A stretch of 64,000 nt of DNA, from the NCBI GenBank assembly GCA_964531695.1, contig CAZHEH010000003.1, positions 62,001 to 126,000 of the forward strand, given 5' to 3'. The stretch comes from JAGXKT01 sp964531695. GTDB taxonomy: Bacteria; Planctomycetota; Phycisphaerae; SM23-33. Position numbers and translations under genes: made by a program. This document shows positions 18,664-27,310 of this stretch, in pieces; the stretch's first letter is position 1; every line of letters starts with the position of its first letter. The notes beneath the pieces were generated by a model, which was not told where the DNA came from, made no database searches, and saw only the letters and a program-made list of their open reading frames with translations.

Positions 18664-19033
18664 CGGCCAGCGTGCCGTACACGCCGCAGAGCAGCCAGCA
18701 GCCGACCTCGGCCAGCCAGTGGCGGCGGCATGCGATGAGGATCGCTCCGGCGCCGGTCAGCAACGTGAGCTTGTAGGCGATCAGCAGCTCGGGGGAGTGG
18801 ATGACCTGCCGCGCGATGGGGTTCTCTTCCTGGAACGGGACAATCCGGCACGCGATCAGCGTGAACACGAGGTCGAACAAGTTGAGCACGACCAAGCAGA
18901 GCACGAGCAGCACGACCCGCACCGCACGGCCGCGAAGCCGCCTTTCCGCGGGCGATGCCCGGCGTCCGGGAACGGCCGGAATGCCCTCCAGCTCCCTTGC
19001 GGGGTCAGCCGGAATACTCGAAAACTGACTCAT
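18620..19033 (-). CDS. DUF5658-like small membrane protein
   Basis: This 137-residue protein starts at ATG 19033, with AGGTGA six bases upstream; the longer frame to 19051 has no such site. A polar N-terminus of about 40 residues is followed by three to four hydrophobic helices. The signature is DLVFTLIACRIVPFQEENPI, an Asp in the first helix followed by E-x-NP, as in the DUF5658 family of unknown function. It converges with rodA, and the two coding ends overlap by 44 bases. No role is known. Confidence 0.75.
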   Translation of the reverse strand: MSQFSSIPADPARELEGIPAVPGRRASPAERRLRGRAVRVVLLVLCLVVLNLFDLVFTLIACRIVPFQEENPIARQVIHSPELLIAYKLTLLTGAGAILIACRRHWLAEVGCWLLCGVYGTLAVIWSCYYAQIAAFL

Positions 19034-19111
19034 CGGTTCACCTATCGGCACGGGAAGGCGGGCACTTCATCTGCTATTGTGAATCGCATGCCATCCGGCT
19101 CTGAGAGGACA

Positions 19112-20005
19112 ATGCGGCCCGCGCGTCCAGCGGATCTGCTTCGGCAACCGGAGTGTCTCCGGTTGCGTCTGCCGGACGGGCGCGAGACGCCGGCCTTCTT
19201 GCATCGGCCGGACGAGCCGCGGGGGCTGCCCGTCGTCTATCTACATGGCATACAATCGCACCCAGGCTGGTTCTTCGCCTCCGCAGAGAAGCTGGCCGGG
19301 CGAGGACATATGGTCTATCAGCCGACGCGACGCGGCAGCGGCGGCAGCGACACCGCACCGGGGCACGCCGCTTCGGCCGAACAGCTCCTGGACGACGTGG
19401 CGGCGGCATGCGCCGAGGCGCGGCGAGCCGCCGGCGCGACGGGCGTGCACTTGGCGGGCGTGAGCTGGGGCGGGAAGCTGGCGGCGGCCTACGCGGCGCG
19501 CCGAGAATGCGATGGGGTCGCGTCCCTGACGCTCATTGCGCCGGGCATCGCGCCGCGGGTTGACATTCCGATCACGACGAAGCTGTCGATCGCGTTGAGC
19601 TTGCTGATCTGCCCGCAGCGGACCTTCCCGATTCCGCTCAGCGATCCAGCGCTCTTCACCGCTTCCGAGCCCATGCAGGAGTACATTCGGACCGATCCGA
19701 GCTCCCTGCGGCGGGCGACGGCGCGGTTCTTCTACACCAGCCGGCAACTCGACCGGATGCTGGCGCGGCCGCCGGACGGCGCCATCCGGTCGCCAACCAC
19801 GTTGATCCTCGCGTCGCAGGACCGCATCATCGATAACGACGCCACGCGAGAGGCCGTAGCGCGCCTGACGGCCGGTGGCACCGAGGTCTTGCGTCTTGCG
19901 GGCGCGCACACGCTTGAATTCGAGCCGGACCTGCGCCCACTGACCGACGCCCTCGCCGCCGCGATCCAGCGGGGCGAGGGCGCCGGCAGCCCAGGCGTAT
20001 CGTGA
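19112..20005 (+). CDS. Alpha/beta hydrolase
   Basis: This 297-residue serine hydrolase has the oxyanion segment VVYLHGIQSHPGWF, nucleophile elbow GVSWGG, acid SQDRIIDND and His in AGAHTLEFEPD. The fold matches lysophospholipase or monoglyceride-lipase-like hydrolases, but the substrate is unknown. ATG 19112 is preferred because GAGAGGA lies just before it; ATG 19088 is in frame but sits eight bases after a TATTGT box. It is divergent from the DUF5658-like gene and converges on the VWA protein, with four bases between stops. Confidence 0.85.
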   Translation: MRPARPADLLRQPECLRLRLPDGRETPAFLHRPDEPRGLPVVYLHGIQSHPGWFFASAEKLAGRGHMVYQPTRRGSGGSDTAPGHAASAEQLLDDVAAACAEARRAAGATGVHLAGVSWGGKLAAAYAARRECDGVASLTLIAPGIAPRVDIPITTKLSIALSLLICPQRTFPIPLSDPALFTASEPMQEYIRTDPSSLRRATARFFYTSRQLDRMLARPPDGAIRSPTTLILASQDRIIDNDATREAVARLTAGGTEVLRLAGAHTLEFEPDLRPLTDALAAAIQRGEGAGSPGVS

Positions 20006-20009
20006 TGGT

Positions 20010-21215
20010 TCACTCGGTCGGCTCGTCCCCCGGCGTGTCTGCGTCCTCGTAGGTCAGGCCCTTGCGGGTGGCCTGCTCGCGGAGTTGACGTACGACCGTG
20101 GCGTCGAAGCCGTCCTCGCCCTCCGCCCGCTCTTCCATCGCCTTACGCTGGAAATCGGCCCGCTTTTCGGACAGTTCCCGGATTTGCGTGAGGATTTCGT
20201 CACGCCGCGCCTGGTTCTCGGCGATGTACGCCTCCCGCTCGGCCGGCGTCATCTCGCGCATCTCCTCGGGCAACAGTTCCTCATCGAGCCCGCGGACGTC
20301 GAGCGTCTCTTCGCGCATGGCATCGACCAGGTCCCGTAGCCCACCCGGCGCGTCGGACGGCGTACCGAGAGCCGCCGAGGCCCTCCCCTCGCCGGCCTCC
20401 GCCACGAACCCCGCCCGGTCCGCCGCGGCGGGGCGTTCCATATGCTTCAGGCGTTCGTCCATATCGGCCTGCCGGGCCCGGGCTTCGGAGTCGCCGTAGT
20501 ACACGTTGGTCTCGGCCAGCGCGGCGTTGAGCTCGCCCAGCTTGTCGTCGAACGGGGTGGCGATTGTCTCGACGCCGCCCGACTGGTCGATCTGCGCGAA
20601 GGAGCCCTCGGCCCGGCGGGCGATTTCCTGCCAGATCTTCATGGCCTCGCCGTGGTTGCCGCACAGAATCGTGTTGATGTAGATGTCCTTCTCGTTGATC
20701 GCCTGGTAGGCAATCTTGTCGTACGTCGGCACGTCCTCGTACTCGTTGTGGGGCGGGCAGTCGCCGACGAGGTAGATGATCCGCAGCGTGCTCTCGTCCT
20801 CGGACCAGCTCAGCTTGTTCACCGCGTCGTGCAGGGCCTGGTTGACATTCTCGGGCGTGTCGCCCCCGCCGGCCGCGGAGAAGCCCATGAGGTCCGTGTA
20901 GACCTGGTCGATGTTGTCCGTCAGGTCGAAGACCTTGGTCACGTACTCGTCGCCCTTGTCTCGGTAGGGCACCAGGGCGATGCGGACGTGCGGCTTGGGC
21001 TCGGCCGTGACAATCTGGTTCGCGATGAACCAGATCTTCGCCTTCGCCCCGGCGATAAGCCCGCTCATCGAGCCGGTGGTGTCCAGCACGAACGCAACCT
21101 CCACCATTGGCTGCTCGGGTTCGGTCGGCGGCTCCGGCTCGGGGACGGCCTCGGAGGCGGCCGCGGGCGCGGCCAACAGTGCGACGCTAATCAGGATTGC
21201 CGGTAGGTTCCTCAT
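20010..21215 (-). CDS. Secreted von Willebrand factor A domain protein
   Basis: This 401-residue protein has a Sec signal peptide (MRNLPAILISVALLAAPAAA, cleavage after about residue 20) and a VWA domain at about residues 38-230. The metal-ion adhesion site is complete in outline: D45-T-T-G-S-M-S, a Thr in GGGDTPENV and Asp in YLVGDCPPHN. VWA domains bind proteins through a divalent metal. The C-terminal 170 residues are helical, charged and rich in Glu, Arg and Ala (TPAEREAYIAENQARRDEIL), probably a coiled coil. AAAGGAA precedes the ATG. It is a single-gene unit, 100 bases downstream of the glycosyltransferase operon. Confidence 0.88.
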   Translation of the reverse strand: MRNLPAILISVALLAAPAAASEAVPEPEPPTEPEQPMVEVAFVLDTTGSMSGLIAGAKAKIWFIANQIVTAEPKPHVRIALVPYRDKGDEYVTKVFDLTDNIDQVYTDLMGFSAAGGGDTPENVNQALHDAVNKLSWSEDESTLRIIYLVGDCPPHNEYEDVPTYDKIAYQAINEKDIYINTILCGNHGEAMKIWQEIARRAEGSFAQIDQSGGVETIATPFDDKLGELNAALAETNVYYGDSEARARQADMDERLKHMERPAAADRAGFVAEAGEGRASAALGTPSDAPGGLRDLVDAMREETLDVRGLDEELLPEEMREMTPAEREAYIAENQARRDEILTQIRELSEKRADFQRKAMEERAEGEDGFDATVVRQLREQATRKGLTYEDADTPGDEPTE

Positions 21216-21315
21216 GGTCAGTTCCTTTCCCGCTTGGGGTGCGTTTGCTCTTCACGCATACCCTTGGACGAGCGGAGCGGAACCGGGTTCCCGGAATGTC
21301 GCGGCGGGCAGGCCC

Positions 21316-22509
21316 TCAGTGCCCGCTGGAGGCGCCGGCGTAGCTCGTGCCGCGCCACGTGACTTTCGAGCGGGTGCAGAGCTTGAGCAGGGCCCACGTC
21401 ACGGAAGTGGCCGCGGCGAGCGAGCCGAGCGGGTAGGTCCAGAAGAGCCACGGGCGGGCGTCCATGAGCCCGTAGAAGCGGTAGATCACGCTGAGCTGCA
21501 TGGCCGCGGCCGCTGCGCCGCCGAGCCCGGCCGCCCACCACCAGCCGTTCGGCTCGGCGCCGGTGGCGGCCATTGCCAGGCCGAGCGCCGCGATCGCATA
21601 GGGCAGCATGCCGAGCGTCAGCATGGCCAGCGACGCCATCAGCCGGCGAGCGGTCTGGAACGTGCCGAGGAAAATGCGGCACCAGCCGCGAAGTGTCGCC
21701 TTCAGCCCACAGTACATGCGGACGGTATAGAGCCCGCGCCCCTGGACGACGCGCAGCTTCCGCCCGGCCGCCTTGACCCGCCGGGCCATGTGGAGGTCCT
21801 CCATCAGCTCGCCCCGCACGGCCTGATGCGTGCCGATGTCCTCATAGCAGGGGCGGCTGATCATGAGAAACGCGCCGTTGGCATACGCGGTGCGCGTGTT
21901 CGGGTTGTTCACACGGGCGGGCTTGTACCAGATCATCATCACCCCGCCGCAAACGGGCTGGATGACGTCCTCCCAGAAGCCCTGGGTCTCGAACGCCGGC
22001 AGGATGCTGAGCATGTCGGCGTTGCGGTCGAGCGCGTGTCGAACGGCGACGGACAGGAGTTTCGGATTGCTGAAGCGGCAGTCGGCGTCCGAGGTGACCA
22101 GCCAGTCGCCGCGGGCCCGTTGGATGCCCGTCCAGACGGCGTGGTTCTTGCCCGACCAGCCCTTCGGCAACTTTCGCACATGCACGGCCCGGACGCGGTC
22201 GTCCTCGGCCGCCAGGCGGTCGATGATCTCGCCGGTCGCGTCGTCGCTGCGATCGTTGCAGGCGAAGATCTCCAGGTTCGGGTACTCCTGCGCCATGACC
22301 GATCGCAGGCACGCCTCGATGTTATCCTCCTCGTCCTTGGCGGCGATCACCACGCTGATCCAGGGTGCCCGATCCGGCTCCAGGGCCGGCGACTCCGGCG
22401 TCAGCGCGCCGGAATTGCGCTGCTCGCTCGTGATGAGGATGTGCCGCGTCACCCACAGGATGAAGATGAGCCCGGAGAGTATGGTCAGTACGACCGCCAG
22501 CGTTGCCAT
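21316..22509 (-). CDS. Membrane-bound family 2 glycosyltransferase
   Basis: This 397-residue protein has an N-terminal membrane helix (residues 4-22), a GT-A catalytic domain (ISVVIAAKDEEDNIEACLRS, FACNDRSDDATGEII, the DxD in TSDADCRF, and ELMEDLHMARR as the catalytic-base region) and three to four C-terminal membrane helices. The arrangement resembles HpnB-type and carotenoid-glycoside transferases, which modify membrane lipids on the cytoplasmic side. The acceptor cannot be read from sequence. It is the third gene of a minus-strand operon after larC and a membrane HTH-like protein, three bases after the latter. Confidence 0.87.
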   Translation of the reverse strand: MATLAVVLTILSGLIFILWVTRHILITSEQRNSGALTPESPALEPDRAPWISVVIAAKDEEDNIEACLRSVMAQEYPNLEIFACNDRSDDATGEIIDRLAAEDDRVRAVHVRKLPKGWSGKNHAVWTGIQRARGDWLVTSDADCRFSNPKLLSVAVRHALDRNADMLSILPAFETQGFWEDVIQPVCGGVMMIWYKPARVNNPNTRTAYANGAFLMISRPCYEDIGTHQAVRGELMEDLHMARRVKAAGRKLRVVQGRGLYTVRMYCGLKATLRGWCRIFLGTFQTARRLMASLAMLTLGMLPYAIAALGLAMAATGAEPNGWWWAAGLGGAAAAAMQLSVIYRFYGLMDARPWLFWTYPLGSLAAATSVTWALLKLCTRSKVTWRGTSYAGASSGH

Positions 22510-22512
22510 GCG

Positions 22513-22947
22513 CTATACCTGCCTGCCGGGCGAGGCGATGTGGATGACCAGCTCGACCTCGCCGATGTCCCTGCCCGTCCGTCGGGCGATGTCCCTGGCC
22601 GACAGGCCCTGCCGGCTCAAACGCAGTATCTCGCCACGCGAAGTGTCCGCGTCGCCGCTCGCGGAGCCCTCGTATCGGCCCTCCGCGGGCGTGTCCCATG
22701 AGAGCGTCTCGATGCGGGCGTCGGCCTCGCGGATCAGCATCTCGAGCCGGTCGGCCCTGGCATCCAACTCGTCGCGGGCCGTTTGGATCTCCGCCAGGAG
22801 CTGCGCGGTGTCGCCCGCATCCGCCGAGCCGTTCTCGCGCGACCGATGCCGCAGCAGGACGACCGCCAGCGCCGCGACGGCGGCAACGAGGCACGCCGCG
22901 CCCGCAACCACGCCCGGCCAGGCGTGCTCGAGAGACAGTGCGATCAC
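22513..22947 (-). CDS. Membrane protein with DUF2802-like C-terminal HTH motif
   Basis: This 144-residue protein starts at GTG 22947, overlapping the larC stop by four bases. It has one membrane helix (about residues 11-32), a coiled coil (AEIQTARDELDARADRLEML) and a C-terminal helix-turn-helix-like segment, EILRLSRQGLSARDIARRTG followed by DIGEVELVI. That last motif is shared with DUF2802/DUF6115 proteins, often found near motility or membrane genes. The motif resembles DNA-binding helices, but a membrane-anchored DNA binder would be unusual; a protein-binding role is as likely. It lies between larC and a glycosyltransferase. Confidence 0.7.
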   Translation of the reverse strand: MIALSLEHAWPGVVAGAACLVAAVAALAVVLLRHRSRENGSADAGDTAQLLAEIQTARDELDARADRLEMLIREADARIETLSWDTPAEGRYEGSASGDADTSRGEILRLSRQGLSARDIARRTGRDIGEVELVIHIASPGRQV

Positions 22948-24290
22948 GAATGGGTCTCCCGCCAGGCGGACAACGCCGCGAGCATCACGCTCTTGACGGC
23001 CGTGTGGTGCGTCTCGGCCGCGTCGCGGCAGTCGGAGAACTCGGGCGAGGCCGTCAGCACCTGGCCTCCGCGCCGCCCGACCTTGACGCGCACCGGCCCG
23101 TACGGCGTCTCGACCGTGTCGAAACTCCGAGCCAGCTTGCCGCGCGTCAGCATCTGCCGCCGGACGCCGAAGGTCGTTGTCTCGCGGAAGAGAATCTCCT
23201 CGGCCGCCGGGGCGTCCGCGGGGGATGCCAACGCGCAGAGCATCCAGCCCGGCCGCGATCGCTTCATCGTGATGGGGGCGGCCCAGGCGTCCATACAGCC
23301 GGCCGCCAGCAGTCGCTCCAGCACCGCGCCGAGGACCTCGCCCGTGCAGTCGTCGACGTTCGCGGCCAGCTCGACGACCGAGTCAGCCTCTCCGTCGTGA
23401 AACTCCTCGCCCAGGTAAACACGGAGGAGGTTCGGCACGGGCCCGTCCGTCCGGCTGCCGGCGCCGTAGCCGACGGCTCGCACGCGCATCTCCGGCAGGG
23501 GGCCGAAGGACTCGGCCAGTTCCACCAGCAGCGCCGCGGCCGTGGGAGTCGTCGCCTCCCGAGCCACGCCGGCCGGGCGCACGCTTGCCCCGGCCAGCAG
23601 GATCGCCGTCGCCGGAGCCGGCGCGGGCATCGTGCCGTGGGCGCACTCGATCGTGCCCGAGCCGACGGGAACCGGCGAGCAGACGACGCGGTCCACGCCG
23701 AGAAGCTCCATCGCCACGCAGGCGCCGACGATGTCGACGATGCTGTCGACGGCGCCGACCTCGTGGAAGTGGACCTGCTCGACGTCTATGTCATGGGCTC
23801 TGGCCTCGGCCTCGGCCAGGCGTCGGAAGACGCGACGGGCCCGGTCGGCGGCCCGCTCGGGCAGCCCGGCCGCGTCGATCAGGCGGAGAATGTCCCCCAG
23901 GCCGCGGTGCTCGTGCGCCCCGGCCCCGTGCTCATGGCCATGCGGCTCGTGTGCCGCGTGTTCAAGCGCATGGTGCACGTGGTGATGGTCGGGGTGTTCG
24001 TGCCCGTGATCGTGGTGTTCGTGTGTATGATCGTGGGGGTCGTGGGCGTGTGCGTGGTGTTCGTGGGCGTGCTCGTGCCCTTCGGCCGTCTCGCCTTCGA
24101 TCTGCACGTGGAACTTGGTGCCCGCCAGGCCCTTTCGCTTCGCCTTTCGGGCGGCGAGCGCGTAGCCGCTCAGCGGCAGCTTGGCCAGCTCCTCCCGGAG
24201 GCGGTCGCAATCGCAGCCGGCGTCCAGCAACGCGCCGACGATCATGTCGCCGGCCGCCCCGGCGAAGCAGTCAACGTAGAGAAGAGACAT
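22944..24290 (-). CDS. larC: Nickel pincer cofactor biosynthesis protein LarC
   Basis: LarC inserts nickel into the pyridinium dithiocarboxylate nucleotide to make the nickel-pincer cofactor of lactate racemase and related enzymes. The 448-residue product starts at ATG 24290 (SLLYVDCFAGAAGDMIVGAL). Conserved segments are HFHEVGAVDSIVDIVG, VGSGTIECAHGTMPAPAPAT and ELAANVDDCTGEVLG. Residues 72-128 contain 27 histidines in 57 residues, an obvious metal-binding stretch. It is one continuous frame, unlike the Lactobacillus gene, which needs a frameshift. larB and larE are not in the window. The long minus-strand frame upstream to 26081 is not part of the gene: there is no conserved sequence there and OYE is encoded opposite. 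Confidence 0.93.
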   Translation of the reverse strand: MSLLYVDCFAGAAGDMIVGALLDAGCDCDRLREELAKLPLSGYALAARKAKRKGLAGTKFHVQIEGETAEGHEHAHEHHAHAHDPHDHTHEHHDHGHEHPDHHHVHHALEHAAHEPHGHEHGAGAHEHRGLGDILRLIDAAGLPERAADRARRVFRRLAEAEARAHDIDVEQVHFHEVGAVDSIVDIVGACVAMELLGVDRVVCSPVPVGSGTIECAHGTMPAPAPATAILLAGASVRPAGVAREATTPTAAALLVELAESFGPLPEMRVRAVGYGAGSRTDGPVPNLLRVYLGEEFHDGEADSVVELAANVDDCTGEVLGAVLERLLAAGCMDAWAAPITMKRSRPGWMLCALASPADAPAAEEILFRETTTFGVRRQMLTRGKLARSFDTVETPYGPVRVKVGRRGGQVLTASPEFSDCRDAAETHHTAVKSVMLAALSAWRETHS

Positions 24291-24399
24291 ATCGCGTGGC
24301 AATTCCTCTGTTGAGTGTGCCGCCAGTGTAGAGGCGGGCCCCCGGCCACGCAAGGCCGGCGGGTCCATCCGCCCGCGAGACCCACACGCGGCGAGTTGG

Positions 24400-24405
24400 T
24401 ATACT
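24400..24405 (+). promoter_or_regulatory. Predicted -10 box (TATACT)
   Basis: TATACT followed by GCTCG lies 125 bases before the OYE-like start. The same eleven bases TATACTGCTCG occur just upstream of tRNA-Ala at 47270. No convincing -35 is seen here. Confidence 0.35.
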
Positions 24406-24530
24406 GCTCGTGCGTTGGCCCGCGAATGTCGCTCGGGCGGCGCTGCCGTCGGCTGGGCCCGGCCGGTAGGTGGGTGAACCCAGGGCATCACCTGGCGGGC
24501 TGGTGAGGACCACCGAACCATGAATGACCG

Positions 24531-25856
24531 ATGACGCAGGCGGCTTTCCGCTACCGCTCCATCCAGGACCTGAAGGCCCACGCCGACGCGCTTGGCGCCG
24601 AATTGCCCGCAAGGGATGACCTGTCGATCTTGGCCACGCCGATCGGCTGGGGCCGTCGCACGGCGCCCAATCGCCTTGCAATTCAACCCATGGAGGGGTG
24701 CGACGCCACGCCCGAGGGCGGCCCGACCGACCTGACCTTCCGGAAGTACGCCCGCTTCGCCGCCGGCGGGGCCGGGCTGATCTGGTGGGAGGCGTGTGCC
24801 GTGGCCGCGGACGCCCGGGCCAACCCCCGCCAGCTCTGGCTGCACGAGCGGACGCTGGACGCCTTCCGCGCGATGGTGGCGGCGGCCCGCTCCGCGGCGC
24901 GGGACGCGGTGGGCTACGAGCCCGTCTGCATCCTCCAACTGACTCACTCGGGCAGATATTGTCGCCCCGAGGGCGAGCCTCGGCCGGTCATCGCACACCA
25001 CTCGCCGGTTCTGGACCCGACGCGGAACCTGCCGCCGGACTACCCGCTCATTACGGACGACGAGCTGGACCGGCTTCAGGATGCATTTGTGCGGAGCGCC
25101 GAGCTTGCGGCGGATGCCGGCTTCGACGCCGTCGACATCAAGGCGTGTCACGGCTACCTGTTCAATGAGTTGCTCGCGTCGTATACGCGCGAGGGGCGCC
25201 ACGGCGGCGCTTACGAAGGCCGGACGCGGTTTCTGCGGGAAACGGCCGAGAAGGTCCGGCAGGCCGTCGGCGATCGGATCGACGTGACCACACGCGTCAA
25301 TGCATACGACGCCATTGAGTATCCCTACGGCTGGGGAGTGGACCGAGCGGATCCGACCCGCCCGGACCTGTCCGAGCCGACTCGCCTGCTGGGCGAGTTG
25401 GCGGACGCCGGCATGTGTGGAGCCAACATCACGGCCGGAAACCCGTACTACAACCCGCATGTGAACCGCCCGAAGGGCAGGGCAGAGGGGGAGCATCCGC
25501 TGGGGGGCGTGGCGCGGCTGGCGGCCATCGCACGGGACTTGCAGCGGGCACATCCGGGGTTCCCGCTGGTCGGCAGCGGGTACTCCTGGCTTCGGCATCT
25601 GTTCCCGCAGGTGGCGGCGGGCGTGGTCGGCGAGGGCTGGGCCGGCCTGGTCGGCCTGGGGCGCGGCGCGCTGGCGTATCCGGGCTTCGCGCGGGACATC
25701 CTTCGCAACGGCCGGATGGATGCGGGAAAGGCCTGCATCACGTGCGGCAAGTGCACAACGATCATGCGTGACGGCGGCGAAGCCGGCTGCGTCGTGCGGG
25801 ACGCGGGGGTCTACGGGCCGATCTACCGGCGCGGACGCCGGGCCGCTGAGGCATAG
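24531..25856 (+). CDS. Old Yellow Enzyme-family NADH:flavin oxidoreductase with iron-sulfur motif
   Basis: This 441-residue FMN-binding TIM-barrel enzyme has family motifs: RLAIQPMEGCDATPEGGPTD (loop 1), QLTHSGRYCRPEG, DIKACHGYLFNELLASYTRE and the phosphate-binding end LVGLGRGALAYPGF. Near the C-terminus, CITCGKCTTIMRDGGEAGC carries four cysteines in the pattern that binds a [4Fe-4S] cluster in the 2,4-dienoyl-CoA reductase/trimethylamine dehydrogenase branch. It stops right after that motif, so the FAD/NAD(P) half of those enzymes is missing and a separate electron donor is implied. The likely reaction is reduction of an activated C=C bond; the substrate is unknown. Confidence 0.88.
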   Translation: MTQAAFRYRSIQDLKAHADALGAELPARDDLSILATPIGWGRRTAPNRLAIQPMEGCDATPEGGPTDLTFRKYARFAAGGAGLIWWEACAVAADARANPRQLWLHERTLDAFRAMVAAARSAARDAVGYEPVCILQLTHSGRYCRPEGEPRPVIAHHSPVLDPTRNLPPDYPLITDDELDRLQDAFVRSAELAADAGFDAVDIKACHGYLFNELLASYTREGRHGGAYEGRTRFLRETAEKVRQAVGDRIDVTTRVNAYDAIEYPYGWGVDRADPTRPDLSEPTRLLGELADAGMCGANITAGNPYYNPHVNRPKGRAEGEHPLGGVARLAAIARDLQRAHPGFPLVGSGYSWLRHLFPQVAAGVVGEGWAGLVGLGRGALAYPGFARDILRNGRMDAGKACITCGKCTTIMRDGGEAGCVVRDAGVYGPIYRRGRRAAEA

Positions 25857-26201
25857 CGGACGACCAAGTGCCAAGGAGTCGGTATCGGCCCTGTGCGGCT
25901 CGGAAAAACTCCTCGTCGCATCTGCCAGCGGCGCAGTCATTTCCGCCGGGGCCGGCGCCGTTGGCGTCCGAAATCGCCACGAAGCTGCAATCAAAGCCAT
26001 ACAATGGTCACAAATGTCACGGGCAAATCGCCCCGTGGCGGTGAGTCGGGAACGATGTGGGCGGCGTTGGCTCGACGCCAACCTTTACGGACAAATAACT
26101 TAAGGCGCTCCCGGTCCGTTCCGATTGGGTTCTAGGCGGACGGATCGAGCGGCGGGCTCGGGCGATCGCGCCGAGAACCTGGGCAAGACAAGGACGGTAA
26201 G
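25857..26201. other. Intergenic region with one operator-like palindrome
   Basis: These 345 bases hold no convincing gene. The only structured element is GTTGGC-TCGAC-GCCAAC at 26066-26082, a perfect 6-base inverted repeat. It is followed by an AT-richer patch (ACAAATAACTTAAG) that could hold a promoter for the CBM48 gene. A TACAAT hexamer at 26000-26005 has no good -35. Confidence 0.4.
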
Positions 26202-26543
26202 ATGGTCACGGTAAGAGGCCAGTGGGCGGAATTCAGTTTCTATCGGCCGGGGGCGAGGCGAGTGGAACTCACCGGGGACTTCAACCATTGGCGTGAGGGC
26301 GAATTGCCGATGCGCCAGACCCAGGACGGGCATTGGCGGGCCCGGCTGCGTCTGCCGACGGGCGAGTTCCGCTTCCGCTACTGCGCCGACGGCGAATGGT
26401 ACGCGGACTACGCCGCCTTCGGCGTGGAGCCGGGCCGGTTCGGCATGGACAGCATCGTGCGTGTCTCGCCGCAACCGATGCGAATCGCAGCGCCCAGAGC
26501 CGAAGATACAGTTGGCGAAACCGCCGAGTTCGCGGCCGCATAA
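26202..26543 (+). CDS. Stand-alone glycogen-binding (AMPK1-CBM48) domain protein
   Basis: This 113-residue protein consists almost entirely of one CBM48/AMPK-type beta-sandwich at residues about 5-88: AEFSFYRPGARRVELTGDFN, HWREGELPM, a GHWRARLRLPTGEFRFRYC strand pair and DGEWYADY. Conserved Trp and the F-N-x-W motif typical of starch/glycogen contact are present. It has no signal peptide, so it is cytoplasmic. Alone it can only bind glucan or protein, so it may target another enzyme or sense glycogen. A ribosome site AAGGA precedes the ATG. No glycogen gene lies in the window. Confidence 0.82.
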   Translation: MVTVRGQWAEFSFYRPGARRVELTGDFNHWREGELPMRQTQDGHWRARLRLPTGEFRFRYCADGEWYADYAAFGVEPGRFGMDSIVRVSPQPMRIAAPRAEDTVGETAEFAAA

Positions 26544-26584
26544 ACAGGACGCTACTTCCACGAGGGGCCGGTCTCGGCGAGCCG

Positions 26585-27289
26585 TCAGCTTGCCGTGCCG
26601 GCCGCTTTGTTGCGCGGGTCGGCGTCGCCCGAAGGATCGGCGGCGGGGGCTTCGTCGCCTGCTTCCGATGCCGCCTCCTGCTCGGTTTCGTGCGCCGGCG
26701 CATCCCGCTTGGCCTGCATGCCGGCCGGCGGAATCCGCAACTCATCCGCCTTGGGCAGGTCCTCCAAGCTCGCCAGGCCGAAGACCTCAAGGAACCGCCG
26801 CGTGGTGCCGTAGAGCATCGGGCGTCCGAGCACCTCGGCCCGGCCGACGATCTTGACGAGCTGCTTGTCCATCAGTCCCCGCAGAACCTCGCCGCAGGCC
26901 ACGCCTCGTATGGCCTCGATGTCGGCCCGGAGCACCGGCTGCCGGTAGGCGACCACGGCCAGTGTCTCCAGGGCCGCCTGCGAAAGGCGAGTGTCTTTCC
27001 GTGTCTCGAAGAGCTGCTCCAGCATTCCGTGATAGGCCGGGCAGGTCAGCATCTGGTAGCCGTTGGCGATCTGCTCGATGCGGAAGCTGGCCCCGATCTG
27101 CTCGTATCGGGCGTTGAGGGCGTGGACGGCCTCGCGAACGGCTCCACGGCCGGGGAGGTCCGCCACCTTGGCAATCCGGTCGGGGGTCAGCGGGGCGTCG
27201 CTGGCGAACAGCAGCGCCTCGACGCGTGCCTCGTCCGAGCCGGCGGGCTGGGCCGTCGGGTCCGCGTTGCTGTCAGCCGATGCGTCCAT
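26585..27289 (-). CDS. scpB: Segregation and condensation protein ScpB
   Basis: ScpB is the winged-helix accessory subunit of the SMC-ScpAB condensin complex. The 234-residue protein has two winged-helix domains with the typical segments VEALLFASDAPLTPDRIAKV, LSQAALETLAVVAYRQPVLR and GRPMLYGTTRRFLEVFGLAS. The last 45 residues are a low-complexity Ala/Glu/Pro-rich tail. scpA, normally its direct neighbour, is absent here. Instead the gene lies 21 bases downstream of an SH3-domain protein and is probably transcribed with it. smc itself is 30 kb away at 57250. Confidence 0.93.
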   Translation of the reverse strand: MDASADSNADPTAQPAGSDEARVEALLFASDAPLTPDRIAKVADLPGRGAVREAVHALNARYEQIGASFRIEQIANGYQMLTCPAYHGMLEQLFETRKDTRLSQAALETLAVVAYRQPVLRADIEAIRGVACGEVLRGLMDKQLVKIVGRAEVLGRPMLYGTTRRFLEVFGLASLEDLPKADELRIPPAGMQAKRDAPAHETEQEAASEAGDEAPAADPSGDADPRNKAAGTAS

Positions 27290-27310
27290 GAGCGTTCGCG
27301 GCCGGCCGGC

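Noticed and set aside
25762..26004. Minus-strand 80-codon frame after the Old Yellow Enzyme gene
   Set aside because: It has no ribosome site, no recognisable composition, and overlaps the end of a certain gene.
24291..26081. N-terminal extension of larC by about 600 codons
   Set aside because: LarC homologues begin at the SLLYVDCFAGAAGD segment, and the extension is antisense to the Old Yellow Enzyme gene.
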